Shown: positions 26,324 through 34,440 of the stretch, one piece after another
Layout: every line of letters begins with the position of its first letter
Numbering within the stretch: position 1 is the first letter of the stretch
Origin: Bacteroidales bacterium
Lineage (GTDB): Bacteria; Bacteroidota; Bacteroidia; Bacteroidales; UBA932
DNA: 64,000 bases
Direction of reading: 5' to 3'
Assembly: GCA_016281435.1 (NCBI GenBank)
Contig: JAEEIQ010000067.1
Location: forward strand, 1 to 64,000
Program-made: the position numbers and the translations under genes
Notes under the pieces: generated by a model
What the model was told of the DNA's origin: nothing
Database searches by the model: none
Seen by the model: the letters and a program-made list of their open reading frames with translations, nothing else

Positions 26324-27322
26324 ATGAAGATAGGGGACATAGACCTTGGAGAGAGGCCGGTGCTGCTGGCCCCGATGGAAGATGTGACCGACGCGTCTTT
26401 CCGCGTGCTCTGCCGGGAGCAGGGCGCCGACATGGTCTATACCGAATTCGTCCCTTCCGACGGGCTCATCCGCGACGCGGCGAAGGCCATCGCGAAAATG
26501 CGCACCTCAGAAGAAGAGGCGCCCATCGGCATCCAGATATACGGCCACATTCCCGAATCCATGGTCGAAGCGGCCCGGATGGCGGACAAGGCAGCCGAGA
26601 TAGCCGGCGGGCACGGATCGGACCTCGTGGACATCAATTTCGGCTGCCCGGTGTCGAAGATCGCCGGCCGCGGCGCCGGATCCGGGATGATGCGCGAGCC
26701 GGACAAGATGGTCGCGATAACGAAAGCTGTGGTGGAAGCGGTCCCGGACAAGCCGGTCACCGTCAAGACACGCCTTGGCTGGGACGACAACTCCAAGATC
26801 ATAGTCGAACTTGCCGAAAGGCTGCAGGACGTCGGCATCAAGGCCCTGACGGTCCACGGCCGCACCCGCTGCCAGCTCTACAAGGGCGAGGCGGACTGGA
26901 CCCTCATCGGGAAAATCAAGGAGAATCCCAGGATGCATATCCCCATCATAGGCAACGGGGACATAAACTCCCCGCAGAAGGCCAAGGAAGCCTTCGGGCG
27001 CTACGGGGTGGACGGGATCATGGTAGGCCGTGCAACCTTCGGCCGGCCATGGATATTCAAAGAGATAAAGCACTTCCTCCGTACCGGGGAACTGCTTCCG
27101 GAACCGTCTGTTGCCGAAAGGGTCGCTCTCGCAAAACGGCATCTCGGCCTGTCGCTGGCCCTGAAGGGGCAGCCGCGCGGGATATTCGAGATGCGCCGGC
27201 ATCTTTCCTGCTACTTCAAGGGCCTTCCCGACTTCAAGGAAACCAGGATGAAGATGGTGACCACCACGGACGTGGATGAACTGTACGGAATTCTTGACTA
27301 TATTTGCACAAGGTATGTTTGA
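26324..27322 (+). CDS. tRNA-dihydrouridine synthase (DusB-like)
   Basis: A 332-residue FMN enzyme that reduces uridine to dihydrouridine in tRNA. Diagnostic blocks are PVLLAPMEDVTDASFRVLCREQGADMVYTEF near residues 11-41, DLVDINFGCPVSKIAGRGAGSGMM near 103-126 with the catalytic Cys in NFGCP, VTVKTRLGWDD near 146, LTVHGRTRCQLYKGEADW near 175, IPIIGNGDI near 205 and GVDGIMVGRATFGRPWIF near 228. The start at 26324 is given by the promoter; the frame upstream is antisense to the aminopeptidase gene. It overlaps lpxK by 8 bases. Confidence 0.92.
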   Translation: MKIGDIDLGERPVLLAPMEDVTDASFRVLCREQGADMVYTEFVPSDGLIRDAAKAIAKMRTSEEEAPIGIQIYGHIPESMVEAARMADKAAEIAGGHGSDLVDINFGCPVSKIAGRGAGSGMMREPDKMVAITKAVVEAVPDKPVTVKTRLGWDDNSKIIVELAERLQDVGIKALTVHGRTRCQLYKGEADWTLIGKIKENPRMHIPIIGNGDINSPQKAKEAFGRYGVDGIMVGRATFGRPWIFKEIKHFLRTGELLPEPSVAERVALAKRHLGLSLALKGQPRGIFEMRRHLSCYFKGLPDFKETRMKMVTTTDVDELYGILDYICTRYV

Positions 27323-28445
27323 CAAGATCCTGCTTTTCCCATACGCTTTCATGCTGCGCCTGCGCCATTTCCTGTATGACAAGGGCATCAAGAAGGTCCG
27401 CCGGGCGGACGTGCCGACGGTCTGTGTCGGCAACGTCACCGTCGGAGGCACGGGAAAAACCCCGCATACGGAGATGATCCTGAGGCTGCTGCTGGCCTCC
27501 GACCGGGCCGGAAGCCGCAATCTGGCGGTCCTGTCGCGTGGATACAAGCGCCGCAGCCGCGGTTTCCAGCAGGTCATGCCCGATTCCCCTTCCGCCTTCT
27601 CCGGCGACGAGCCCCTGCAGATAAAGAAGAAATTCCCCATAGTCACCGTCGCCGTGGACAAGGACCGCGTCGAAGGCTGCGACCTCCTGGCCCATCCGGA
27701 AAAGCTCCAGGAGGGCAAAAGGCGACTTCGCCGCTGCAAGGACAAGGTCTTCCCGCCCGCCGGGCTGATCATCCTTGACGACGCATTCCAGTACCGCAGG
27801 CTCAAGGCGACCCTCGACATTGTGCTGGTCGATTGGAACCGGCCGGTCTACAAGGACCGTCTCATGCCTTTCGGACGTCTGCGCGACCTGCCGTCCAGGC
27901 TGCACTCGGCGGACATCATAATAGTCACCAAGTGCCCCCACGAACTGGACAACTGGGAGAAGACCTCCTTCGCCTATACCCTCGGCCTGCGGGACTTCGC
28001 CACCTCGACCTGCGCCGGAACAACCGCGAAGGGAAAGGTCCAGCACGTGTTCTACACGACGGTGGATTACGACGCTCCGCTGCCGGTCTTCGAAGACTCC
28101 GATCCCCGCTACGTGTACTCCAAGCGGCTGATCCTCTTTACTGGTATCGCGAACGACGGGGCCATGCGCCGCTACCTCTGCGACAAGTACAAGATAGTGC
28201 GCCGCTTCCGTTTCCCGGACCACCACCGCTACAGCCGTGCCGACTTCGCCAGCCTTTCCGCTGCGGCTACAAAATGGCCCACGGCCGTCCTGATGACCAC
28301 GGAGAAAGACGCCCGCAGGGTCGCGGACGCGAAAAAAATCCCCCCGCAGCTGCGCGAGAGGATGTTCTATCTGCCCATCCGGGCTGAATTCCTTTCGGAG
28401 GCGGAAAAGACGATCTTCTCCGACCTGCTTGAGGATTCGCTTTAG
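27315..28445 (+). CDS. lpxK: tetraacyldisaccharide 4'-kinase
   Basis: A 376-residue membrane-associated kinase that phosphorylates the lipid A disaccharide at the 4' position. The N-terminal amphipathic/hydrophobic segment (MFDKILLFPYAFMLRLRHFLYD) precedes the Walker A-like VCVGNVTVGGTGKTPHTEMIL (about residues 36-56), then LSRGYKRRSRGF near 75, PPAGLIILDDAFQYRRLKATLDIVL near 154, and the C-terminal LFTGIANDGAMRRYL and VLMTTEKDARRV. The start overlaps dus by 8 bases. It converges on frr, and the two stop codons overlap (28442-28445). It shows that this organism makes lipid A. Confidence 0.92.
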   Translation: MFDKILLFPYAFMLRLRHFLYDKGIKKVRRADVPTVCVGNVTVGGTGKTPHTEMILRLLLASDRAGSRNLAVLSRGYKRRSRGFQQVMPDSPSAFSGDEPLQIKKKFPIVTVAVDKDRVEGCDLLAHPEKLQEGKRRLRRCKDKVFPPAGLIILDDAFQYRRLKATLDIVLVDWNRPVYKDRLMPFGRLRDLPSRLHSADIIIVTKCPHELDNWEKTSFAYTLGLRDFATSTCAGTTAKGKVQHVFYTTVDYDAPLPVFEDSDPRYVYSKRLILFTGIANDGAMRRYLCDKYKIVRRFRFPDHHRYSRADFASLSAAATKWPTAVLMTTEKDARRVADAKKIPPQLRERMFYLPIRAEFLSEAEKTIFSDLLEDSL

Positions 28446-29011
28446 ACGGTCATTATTTCCTTTTCCTTTGCGGAGACGATCTCATCGACGGACTTGACGT
28501 TCTTGTCGGTGATCTTCTGCACTTCGCCTTCGGCCTCCTTCTCGGTGTCCTCGGACATCCCTTCGTTCTTCTGGGCCTTCTTCAGGGTGTCCACGGCGTC
28601 GCGGCGGGCGTTGCGTATCGTGACCTTGACGTTCTCTCCGGCTGCCTTTGCCTTTTTGATGAGGTCGCGGCGCCTTTCCTCAGTCAGGGCAGGCACGACG
28701 CAGCGGATGATCTCGCCGTTGTTGGACGGGGTCAGTCCGATGTTCGCATCAAGGATGGCTTTCTCGATAGCTCCGATAAGGCTCTTTTCCCAGGGCTGTA
28801 TGGCCAGGGTCTTGGCGTCGGGGGTGGTGATGGAAGAAACCTGCTGCAGGGGAGTGGGGGTCCCGTAATAGTTCACCATCACACCCTTGAAGATGGACGG
28901 GTTGGCCTTGCCTACGCGATAGTTCTTGAGGTCTTCCTCGAGAAAGGCCACGGCTTCCTGCATTTTCTCGTCAGCTGCGCCGACGATTTCCTTTGCTCTG
29001 TCTGTCAACAT
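28442..29011 (-). CDS. frr: ribosome recycling factor
   Basis: A 189-residue protein that, with EF-G, splits post-termination ribosomes. The sequence VGKANPSIFKGVMVNYYGTPTPLQQVSSI near residues 32-60 and PALTEERRRDLIKKAKAAGENVKVTIRNARRDAVDTLKKAQK near 108-150 are standard RRF blocks. It lies 17 bases downstream of pyrH, the usual pyrH-frr pair. The length is normal. Confidence 0.97.
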   Translation of the reverse strand: MLTDRAKEIVGAADEKMQEAVAFLEEDLKNYRVGKANPSIFKGVMVNYYGTPTPLQQVSSITTPDAKTLAIQPWEKSLIGAIEKAILDANIGLTPSNNGEIIRCVVPALTEERRRDLIKKAKAAGENVKVTIRNARRDAVDTLKKAQKNEGMSEDTEKEAEGEVQKITDKNVKSVDEIVSAKEKEIMTV

Positions 29012-29028
29012 ATTCTTTGATTCTTATA

Positions 29029-29733
29029 TTAAGCATGAACAAGAGTCCCGACCTTCTCGCCCTTGAGTATGGCCGCAAGGGCGCCGGGAGCGTTGATATC
29101 GAAAACGACGATGGGCACGGGCCCCTGCTCGCAGAGGGCGAAGGCGGTGGCGTCCATGACCTTGAGCCGGTCTGCAAGGGCCTTGCCGAAAGTCAGCTCA
29201 TCGTATTTGACGGCCGAAGGATCCTTCTCTGGGTCGGCGGTATAGACTCCGTCCACGCGCGTCCCTTTCAGGAGGGCGTTCGCGCCGATTTCGAGGGCGC
29301 GGAGGGCCGCTCCGGAATCAGTCGTGAAATAAGGGTTGCCCGTCCCTCCGGCGAGGATGGCGACCCCGCCTTCTTCCATGACCTTGACCGCGTCTTCGCG
29401 CACATAGTAGCGGGCCACCGGCGCCATGGGGGTCGCTGTGAAAACTTCCGCATCGATGCCTTCCTGCCTCAGTGCAGAGGCGAGTGCGAGTCCGTTTATG
29501 ACGGTCGCGAGCATGCCCATGCGGTCCCCGCTGACGCGGTCGAAGCCCTTGCCCATGCCCTGCAGGCCGCGGAAGATGTTCCCGCCGCCGTTCACGATGG
29601 CGATCTGGTGTCCTGCACGGACGGCTTCAGCCACCTCGGAGGCATACTTTTTCAGGCATTCGACTTCGATTCCCTTGCCGGCCGGGCCGCCGAGGCTCTC
29701 GCCGCTGAGTTTGAGCAGTACTCTCTTGTACAT
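29029..29733 (-). CDS. pyrH: UMP kinase
   Basis: A 234-residue amino-acid-kinase-fold enzyme that converts UMP to UDP. The N-terminal YKRVLLKLSGESLGG (residues 2-16), IAIVNGGGNIFRGLQG near 47, DRMGMLATVINGLALASAL near 69, VAILAGGTGNPYFTTDSGAALRALEI near 127, and GVYTADPEKDPSAVKYDELTF near 164 identify bacterial UMP kinase. The in-frame ATG at 29754 lies inside the promoter, so MYKR at 29733 is the start. Confidence 0.96.
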   Translation of the reverse strand: MYKRVLLKLSGESLGGPAGKGIEVECLKKYASEVAEAVRAGHQIAIVNGGGNIFRGLQGMGKGFDRVSGDRMGMLATVINGLALASALRQEGIDAEVFTATPMAPVARYYVREDAVKVMEEGGVAILAGGTGNPYFTTDSGAALRALEIGANALLKGTRVDGVYTADPEKDPSAVKYDELTFGKALADRLKVMDATAFALCEQGPVPIVVFDINAPGALAAILKGEKVGTLVHA

Positions 29734-29751
29734 TTTCCAATTATTTGGTAA

Positions 29752-29759
29752 CAAAAGTA
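29752..29759 (-). promoter_or_regulatory. pyrH-frr promoter (-7 element)
   Basis: TACTTTTG on the minus strand, exact TAnnTTTG, 18 bases before the pyrH ATG at 29733. Confidence 0.6.
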
Positions 29760-29791
29760 CCGAAATAATGCGACATCTCCAATTATTTACC

Positions 29792-29799
29792 TATATTTG
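29792..29799 (+). promoter_or_regulatory. promoter of the lipocalin-like lipoprotein (-7 element)
   Basis: TATATTTG on the plus strand, exact TAnnTTTG, 31 bases before the ATG at 29831. Confidence 0.55.
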
Positions 29800-29830
29800 G
29801 GAGTTAACCCTTAAAAAACAGTAGAGGATT

Positions 29831-30625
29831 ATGAAAAAATTGACACTGATCTTTGCGGCCTTCGGCCTGCTCCTTTGCGCTTGCGAAAAAGAGAAGAATT
29901 CAGTAAATGACGATGCTCTGGTAGGAGAGTGGACTAACACCATCGCCGGTTTTAACCAGACCATGACATTCGGAAAGGATGGCAAATATTCCCAAACGGA
30001 CGATGACGTGCTAACTAAAGGAAAATGGGAGCTGAAAGGCTCTGACTTAATTATATTGACAGAATCGTCGGATCCGGAGTCGGATGAAATGGTGAGGATG
30101 GATGTAAAAGTCAAGTTTCTTGGCGGGAAAGCCGCTCTGGTTACCGAATCTGAATACGAAGACGATTTCTCCGGGAAACAAAAAATAAGTTCTCTCTATT
30201 ATAAGAAAGGGGCACAGGTTCAGTCCGGCACCTTGAAGGACGGCCGCTATGACGCTCCCCACACTGGAATCAAGGGCAGCGGAAACTATGACAGAACGGC
30301 CAGTTTCGTCGTGAAGGGAAATCAGGTGGATCTCTACGTCCACGCCTGGGGCTGCCATCTCAGAGGAACTTACAAAATCGAGAACGGAGTATTTATTTTC
30401 AACCCCACCTGGGGCGAGTACGGACAATCCTCAGACGGCGGCTGGTCTGCCGGAGAAGCCGATATCGACTTTGAGAACTTCAGTTTCAACAATTCGAAAT
30501 ATCACTGGATTGAAGGAATGACGTATCAGGATGTTTTCAGTTCATTCCCCATGTGCGTGTCGGATGATGGCAAAGAATTATACTTCTCCACCGCCGGTTT
30601 TACCAAATGGGCATTCCTCAGATAA
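29831..30625 (+). CDS. putative lipocalin-like lipoprotein (264 aa)
   Basis: The signal peptide MKKLTLIFAAFGLLLCAC ends in a lipobox with the acylated Cys at residue 18. The mature part starts with a beta-rich module, LVGEWTNTIAGFNQTMTFGKDGKYSQTDDD then KGKWELKGSDLIIL, the pattern of Bacteroidota lipocalin-like stress or surface lipoproteins. A second beta module follows (FVVKGNQVDLYVHAWGCHLRGTYKIENGVFIFNPTWGEYG). No catalytic motif is seen. The gene is visibly more AT-rich than its neighbours. It is monocistronic between divergent pyrH and the promoter of the cytochrome b gene. Confidence 0.75.
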   Translation: MKKLTLIFAAFGLLLCACEKEKNSVNDDALVGEWTNTIAGFNQTMTFGKDGKYSQTDDDVLTKGKWELKGSDLIILTESSDPESDEMVRMDVKVKFLGGKAALVTESEYEDDFSGKQKISSLYYKKGAQVQSGTLKDGRYDAPHTGIKGSGNYDRTASFVVKGNQVDLYVHAWGCHLRGTYKIENGVFIFNPTWGEYGQSSDGGWSAGEADIDFENFSFNNSKYHWIEGMTYQDVFSSFPMCVSDDGKELYFSTAGFTKWAFLR

Positions 30626-30645
30626 CTTTTATCCGGGAAAATTGC

Positions 30646-30653
30646 TACATTTG
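30646..30653 (+). promoter_or_regulatory. promoter of the cytochrome b gene (-7 element)
   Basis: TACATTTG, exact TAnnTTTG, 18 bases before the ATG at 30672. Confidence 0.6.
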
Positions 30654-30671
30654 CATCCAAATTATAGATAA

Positions 30672-31400
30672 ATGGCAAATTTCTTTACTTCGTCAATCGG
30701 CAAGAAATTCATTCAGGCCGTCAGCGGCGCCTTCCTCATCATCTTCCTGCTCCTGCACGGAACGATCAATTTCTTCTCAGTGATCGACAGCTTCACCGGA
30801 AAGTTCGGAATCGCCGCCGATGACGATGTGCTCTTCTCCGCCGGGGACGGCCTCTTCAAGCTGGGCTGCGACTTCATGTCCACCCCGGTCATCAGCATCA
30901 TGGTTCCCATCCTGGCGCTGGGCTTCCTCGTGCACATCGGATACGGCTGCTGGCTGACATGGCAGAACATCCGCGCCCGCGGTGGCGTGAAGCGCTATGA
31001 GGTCTCCTCGAAGGCTGCCGCCGATTCATGGTCCGCGCGCAACATGTTCGTCCTCGGAATCGTCATCCTCGGCTTCCTTGGCTTCCACCTGACCCATTTC
31101 TGGGCCAAGATGCAGCTCCCCGAGATGTTCGGGATCGGAACTTTCGAGAATAATCCCTATTACCTGCTCTGCGCCACGTTCGGCAAATGGTGGATCCTTG
31201 CGCTCTATCTCGTATGGTTCGCCGCAATATGGATGCACCTCGTGCACGGCTTCTGGAGCATGTTCCAGACGGTCGGATGGAACGGAAGCATCTGGTTCAA
31301 GAGGCTGAGGGTCATAGGCGTCATCGTCGCGTCCCTTATAGTTTTCCTCTTCGTAGCAACTGCCATCAACGCATTTGTCCAGGTGAACTTCCTCCTGTAA
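30672..31400 (+). CDS. succinate dehydrogenase/fumarate reductase cytochrome b subunit
   Basis: A 242-residue membrane protein of the b558-type SdhC/FrdC family that carries haem and passes electrons between quinone and the SdhAB/FrdAB dimer. The N-terminal SSIGKKFIQAVSGAFLIIFLLLHGTINFFS is characteristic, with haem-ligand candidate H29. Further transmembrane segments lie near 75-100, 125-150, 165-190 and 215-240, with candidate ligand histidines in FHLTHFWAKMQ and MHLVHGFWSMF. The flavoprotein and iron-sulphur genes that normally follow are missing: the next gene is rplM. Confidence 0.9.
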   Translation: MANFFTSSIGKKFIQAVSGAFLIIFLLLHGTINFFSVIDSFTGKFGIAADDDVLFSAGDGLFKLGCDFMSTPVISIMVPILALGFLVHIGYGCWLTWQNIRARGGVKRYEVSSKAAADSWSARNMFVLGIVILGFLGFHLTHFWAKMQLPEMFGIGTFENNPYYLLCATFGKWWILALYLVWFAAIWMHLVHGFWSMFQTVGWNGSIWFKRLRVIGVIVASLIVFLFVATAINAFVQVNFLL

Positions 31401-31412
31401 GGGACCGGGATT

Positions 31413-31442
31413 TTGTTTTTCCGGAAAATTTAAGTACCTTTG
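31413..31442 (+). promoter_or_regulatory. ribosomal protein operon promoter
   Basis: A -33 TTG (31413-31415, within TTTTG) and the -7 element TACCTTTG (31435-31442) are 19 bases apart, a near-ideal Bacteroidota promoter. The leader to the rplM GTG is about 55 bases. Confidence 0.75.
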
Positions 31443-31499
31443 CGACCCCTAATATGAACAGGGATCGCAATTTTTATTAACTATTTAAAGATCAAGACA

Positions 31500-31952
31500 G
31501 TGGACACACAAAGCTACAAAACGGTCTCTTTGAACAAGAATACCGTACAGAAAGAGTGGGTCGTCATTGACGCGACGGATCTCGCACTTGGTCGTCTCGC
31601 TTCCCGCGTGGCTCTTGTCCTCCGTGGCAAGAACAAGGCGGGTTTCACCCCGCACGTCGACTGCGGTGACAACGTCATCGTCGTCAATGCGGAGAAGGTC
31701 GCCCTCAAGGGCAAGAAGATGACCGACCGCGTGTACACGCGCTACACCGGATATCCGGGTGGACAGCGTTTCACCACGCCGAAGGAGATCCTCGAGAAGA
31801 GGCCCACCGAGCTCGTCAGGAGAGCAGTCAAGGGTATGCTCCCCAAGACTCGTCTTGGCGCCGTGATTCTTGGCAACCTGCATGTTTATGCCGGTCCCGA
31901 GCATCCGCACCAGGCCCAGAACCCTAAAGTTATCAAGTTGGACGAAATTTAA
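31500..31952 (+). CDS. rplM: 50S ribosomal protein L13
   Basis: A 150-residue large-subunit protein. The blocks KEWVVIDATDLALGRLASRVALVLRGKNK near residues 18-46 and VNAEKVALKGKKMTDRVYTRYTGYPGG near 62-88 are standard L13. The start is the GTG at 31500 giving (M)DTQSYKTVSLNK, the usual Bacteroidota N-terminus; no ATG lies in the right place. It leads the rplM-rpsI-rpsB-tsf cluster. Confidence 0.96.
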   Translation: MDTQSYKTVSLNKNTVQKEWVVIDATDLALGRLASRVALVLRGKNKAGFTPHVDCGDNVIVVNAEKVALKGKKMTDRVYTRYTGYPGGQRFTTPKEILEKRPTELVRRAVKGMLPKTRLGAVILGNLHVYAGPEHPHQAQNPKVIKLDEI

Positions 31953-31961
31953 ACAGAGCAA

Positions 31962-32351
31962 ATGGAACAGACACACGCCCTTGGAAGACGTAAAGCAGCT
32001 GTGGCTCGCGTTTATCTCTCAGCCGGCAACGGACAGATGACCATCAACGGACGTCCCCTCGAGAACTACTTCGCCGAGGATGCGCTCCGCTACATCGTCA
32101 ATCAGCCGTTCGAGGTCACCCAGACCGCAGGCCAGTTCGACACCAAGATCACCATCGTTGGCGGTGGCATCAAGGGTCAGGCCGAAGCTATCCGTCTCGG
32201 GATCTCCCGCGCCCTCTGCGAGGTTGACAAGGAAGCATACCGTTCCGTGCTCAAGGCAGCCGGTTTCCTCACCCGCGACGCACGCGAGGTCGAGCGCAAG
32301 AAACCCGGTCAGCCCGGTGCACGCAGGCGCTTCCAGTTCAGCAAGCGTTAA
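31962..32351 (+). CDS. rpsI: 30S ribosomal protein S9
   Basis: A 129-residue small-subunit protein beginning HALGRRKAAVARVYLSAGNG and ending in the basic tail KKPGQPGARRRFQFSKR, which reaches the P-site tRNA. VGGGIKGQAEAIRLGISRAL near residues 66-85 is a family signature. It follows rplM by 9 bases. Confidence 0.97.
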   Translation: MEQTHALGRRKAAVARVYLSAGNGQMTINGRPLENYFAEDALRYIVNQPFEVTQTAGQFDTKITIVGGGIKGQAEAIRLGISRALCEVDKEAYRSVLKAAGFLTRDAREVERKKPGQPGARRRFQFSKR

Positions 32352-32517
32352 ACACCTGCCGCTTTACACCACTGCACAGACGCGGTTCCAAACCGCTCCC
32401 TGAAGAGCAGTTGCCGCGCTGCGGAAAATCCGGAAGACCGCTCACAGCGTTACTTCGGGATTGATGAAAAGAGGCCCCTTGAGAAGGGGAGAGAAACAAA
32501 AAGAAAAACAAACAAAA
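32352..32517 (+). promoter_or_regulatory. rpsI-rpsB intergenic leader with hairpins
   Basis: These 166 bases between rpsI and rpsB contain no ORF I trust and no TAnnTTTG promoter. Two simple hairpins are visible: GCGGTT (32382-32387) / AACCGC (32391-32396) and CCCCTT (32475-32480) / AAGGGG (32484-32489). The second is followed by an A-rich stretch before the rpsB ATG. A regulatory leader for S2 autocontrol is possible but unproven. Confidence 0.4.
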
Positions 32518-33360
32518 ATGTCACGTACAAATTTCCAAGAACTGCTTGATGCAGGCGTACACTTCGGACATCTCGCCCGCAAGTGGAACCCCAAGATGGC
32601 TCCCTACATCTTCGACCAGAAGAACGGGATCCACATCATCGACCTGCACAAGACCGTCGTCAAGATAGACGAGGCAGCTGAAGAGATGAAGCTTCTGGCC
32701 AAGAGCGGCCGCAAGATCCTCTTCGTCGCCACAAAGAAGCAGGCCAAGGACATCGTGTCCGAGAAGGCCACCGCGGTCAACATGCCCTCCGTGACTGAGA
32801 GGTGGGCCGGCGGAATGCTTACCAATTTCCCTACCATCCGCAAGGCCATCAAGAAGATGAGCACCATCGACAAGATGAAGGAGGATGGCACTTTTGACAA
32901 ACTCGCGAAGAGAGAGCGTCTCCAGGTCGACCGTCAGAGGGCGAAACTCGAGAAGAACCTCGGCTCCATCAAGGATATGAGCCGTCTCCCTTCAGCGATC
33001 TTCGTCGTCGATATCCAGAAAGAGGCCAACGCCGTCAAGGAAGCCAACCGTCTGAATATCCCGGTATTCGCAATGGTTGATACATGTTGCGATCCCACAC
33101 CTGTCGATTATGTAATACCGGCAAATGACGATGCGACGAAGTCTATCGAGTGCATCATGAACATCCTCTGCGCCGCCATCCAGGAAGGCCTTGAAGAGCG
33201 CAAGCTCGAGAAGGACAAGGAAGCCGCAACGGAAGAGGAGACCGAAGCGAAGCCCGCAGAGCGCAAGCTCCGCGCCCGCAAGGCCGCCAAGGCCGAAGAG
33301 GCTCCCGCTGCCGAACCCGTCGCAGAAGCCGAGGCTCCCGCAGCCGAGGCCGAGAAGTAA
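32518..33360 (+). CDS. rpsB: 30S ribosomal protein S2
   Basis: A 280-residue small-subunit protein beginning MSRTNFQELLDAGVHFGHLARKWNPKMAPYIF in form, with WAGGMLTNFPTIRKAIKKM near residue 98 and PSAIFVVDIQKEANAVKEANRLNIPVFAMVDTCCDPTPVDYVIPANDDA near 160-205. A low-complexity Ala/Glu/Lys tail of about 50 residues (from KDKEAATEEETEAKP) extends the family core, as in many Bacteroidota. The ATG at 32518 is chosen over an in-frame ATG at 32461, which would add 19 non-conserved residues. Confidence 0.97.
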   Translation: MSRTNFQELLDAGVHFGHLARKWNPKMAPYIFDQKNGIHIIDLHKTVVKIDEAAEEMKLLAKSGRKILFVATKKQAKDIVSEKATAVNMPSVTERWAGGMLTNFPTIRKAIKKMSTIDKMKEDGTFDKLAKRERLQVDRQRAKLEKNLGSIKDMSRLPSAIFVVDIQKEANAVKEANRLNIPVFAMVDTCCDPTPVDYVIPANDDATKSIECIMNILCAAIQEGLEERKLEKDKEAATEEETEAKPAERKLRARKAAKAEEAPAAEPVAEAEAPAAEAEK

Positions 33361-33387
33361 GTTTGACCTTTATTAAAAGAACAGATT

Positions 33388-34383
33388 ATGGAAATCAAGG
33401 CTGCAGATGTAATGAAGCTGCGCAAGATGACCGCCGCCGGAATGATGGACTGCAAGAAGGCCCTCGTCGAGGCGGAAGGCAACTTCGACAAAGCAATCGC
33501 CATCATCCGTGAGAAGGGCAAGCTCGTGGCCGCCAAGAGGGCTGACCGCGAAACTTCCGAAGGTGCCGTCAAGGCCCGTGTGAACGGAAACAAGGCCATC
33601 CTCGTGTGCCTCGGATGCGAGACCGACTTCGTGTCCCGCAACGCGGACTTCCAGAACCTCGCCGACGCGATCGCCGATGTCGCCATCGCGAACTGCCCTG
33701 CAGACATCGAAGCCCTCAAGGCTTGCAAGATGGCTGACGGCTACACCGTCGAAGAGGCTGTCGAGGCCCAGACCGGCAAGACCGGAGAGAAGCACGTCCT
33801 CGTGGCTTATTCCTTCGTCGAGGCTCCGTTCGTCGTGGAGTACATCCACAAGATCAACGGCAAGCTCGGCGCCCTCGTGGGATTCAACAAGGAAGTCCCC
33901 ACCGACATCGCAAAGGGTGTCGTGATGCAGGTCGCTTCCATGAACCCCGTTTCCATCTCCAAGGAAGACTGCGCTCCCGAGATCATCGAGAACGAGTTCA
34001 ACGTCGCGGTCCAGAAGACCAAGGACGAGCTCGTGAAGAAGGCGATCGACGCCGCCCTGACCAAGGCCGGCATCAATCCCGCCCACGTTGATAGCGAGGA
34101 CCACATCGAGTCCAACACCGCGAAGGGATGGATCACTCCCGAGCAGGCCGCCAAGGCCCGCGAGATTATCAAGACCGTCGGCGAGCAGAAAGCCGCCAAC
34201 CTTCCTGAGCAGATGATCCAGAACATCGCCAACGGACGCGTCCAGAAGTTCTTCAAGGAGAGCACCCTCGAGGAGCAGGAATATCAGATGTCCGACGACA
34301 AGATCTCCGTGAAGGCCGCCATCGAGAAGGCCGACAAGGATGCCAAGGTCGTCGTCTTCAAGAGGATATCCCTGAACGACTAA
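33388..34383 (+). CDS. tsf: translation elongation factor Ts
   Basis: A 331-residue guanine-nucleotide exchange factor for EF-Tu. It begins with a UBA-like domain (VMKLRKMTAAGMMDCKKALVEAEGNFDKAI) and has the signature ILVCLGCETDFVSRNADFQNLA near 71-92. C-terminal domains carry EQMIQNIANGRVQKFFKESTLEEQEY. It follows rpsB by 27 bases, the usual rpsB-tsf pair, and is closed by a strong terminator. Confidence 0.97.
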   Translation: MEIKAADVMKLRKMTAAGMMDCKKALVEAEGNFDKAIAIIREKGKLVAAKRADRETSEGAVKARVNGNKAILVCLGCETDFVSRNADFQNLADAIADVAIANCPADIEALKACKMADGYTVEEAVEAQTGKTGEKHVLVAYSFVEAPFVVEYIHKINGKLGALVGFNKEVPTDIAKGVVMQVASMNPVSISKEDCAPEIIENEFNVAVQKTKDELVKKAIDAALTKAGINPAHVDSEDHIESNTAKGWITPEQAAKAREIIKTVGEQKAANLPEQMIQNIANGRVQKFFKESTLEEQEYQMSDDKISVKAAIEKADKDAKVVVFKRISLND

Positions 34384-34401
34384 GCTTTTCGGCAAAACGG
34401 A

Positions 34402-34436
34402 AAGCGGATGGCCCGAAAGGTCATCCGCTTTTTTTT
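34402..34436 (+). terminator. Rho-independent terminator after tsf
   Basis: A 12-bp stem with one G-U pair: AAGCGGATGGCC (34402-34413) and GGTCATCCGCTT (34419-34430), loop CGAAA, running into eight T. It ends the ribosomal protein transcript. Confidence 0.9.
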
Positions 34437-34440
34437 GTTG

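Noticed and set aside
31401..31434. Terminator between the cytochrome b gene and rplM (CCGG...CCGG)
   Set aside because: Only four pairs with a 12-base loop and no T-tract after the stem; the T-run lies in the loop.
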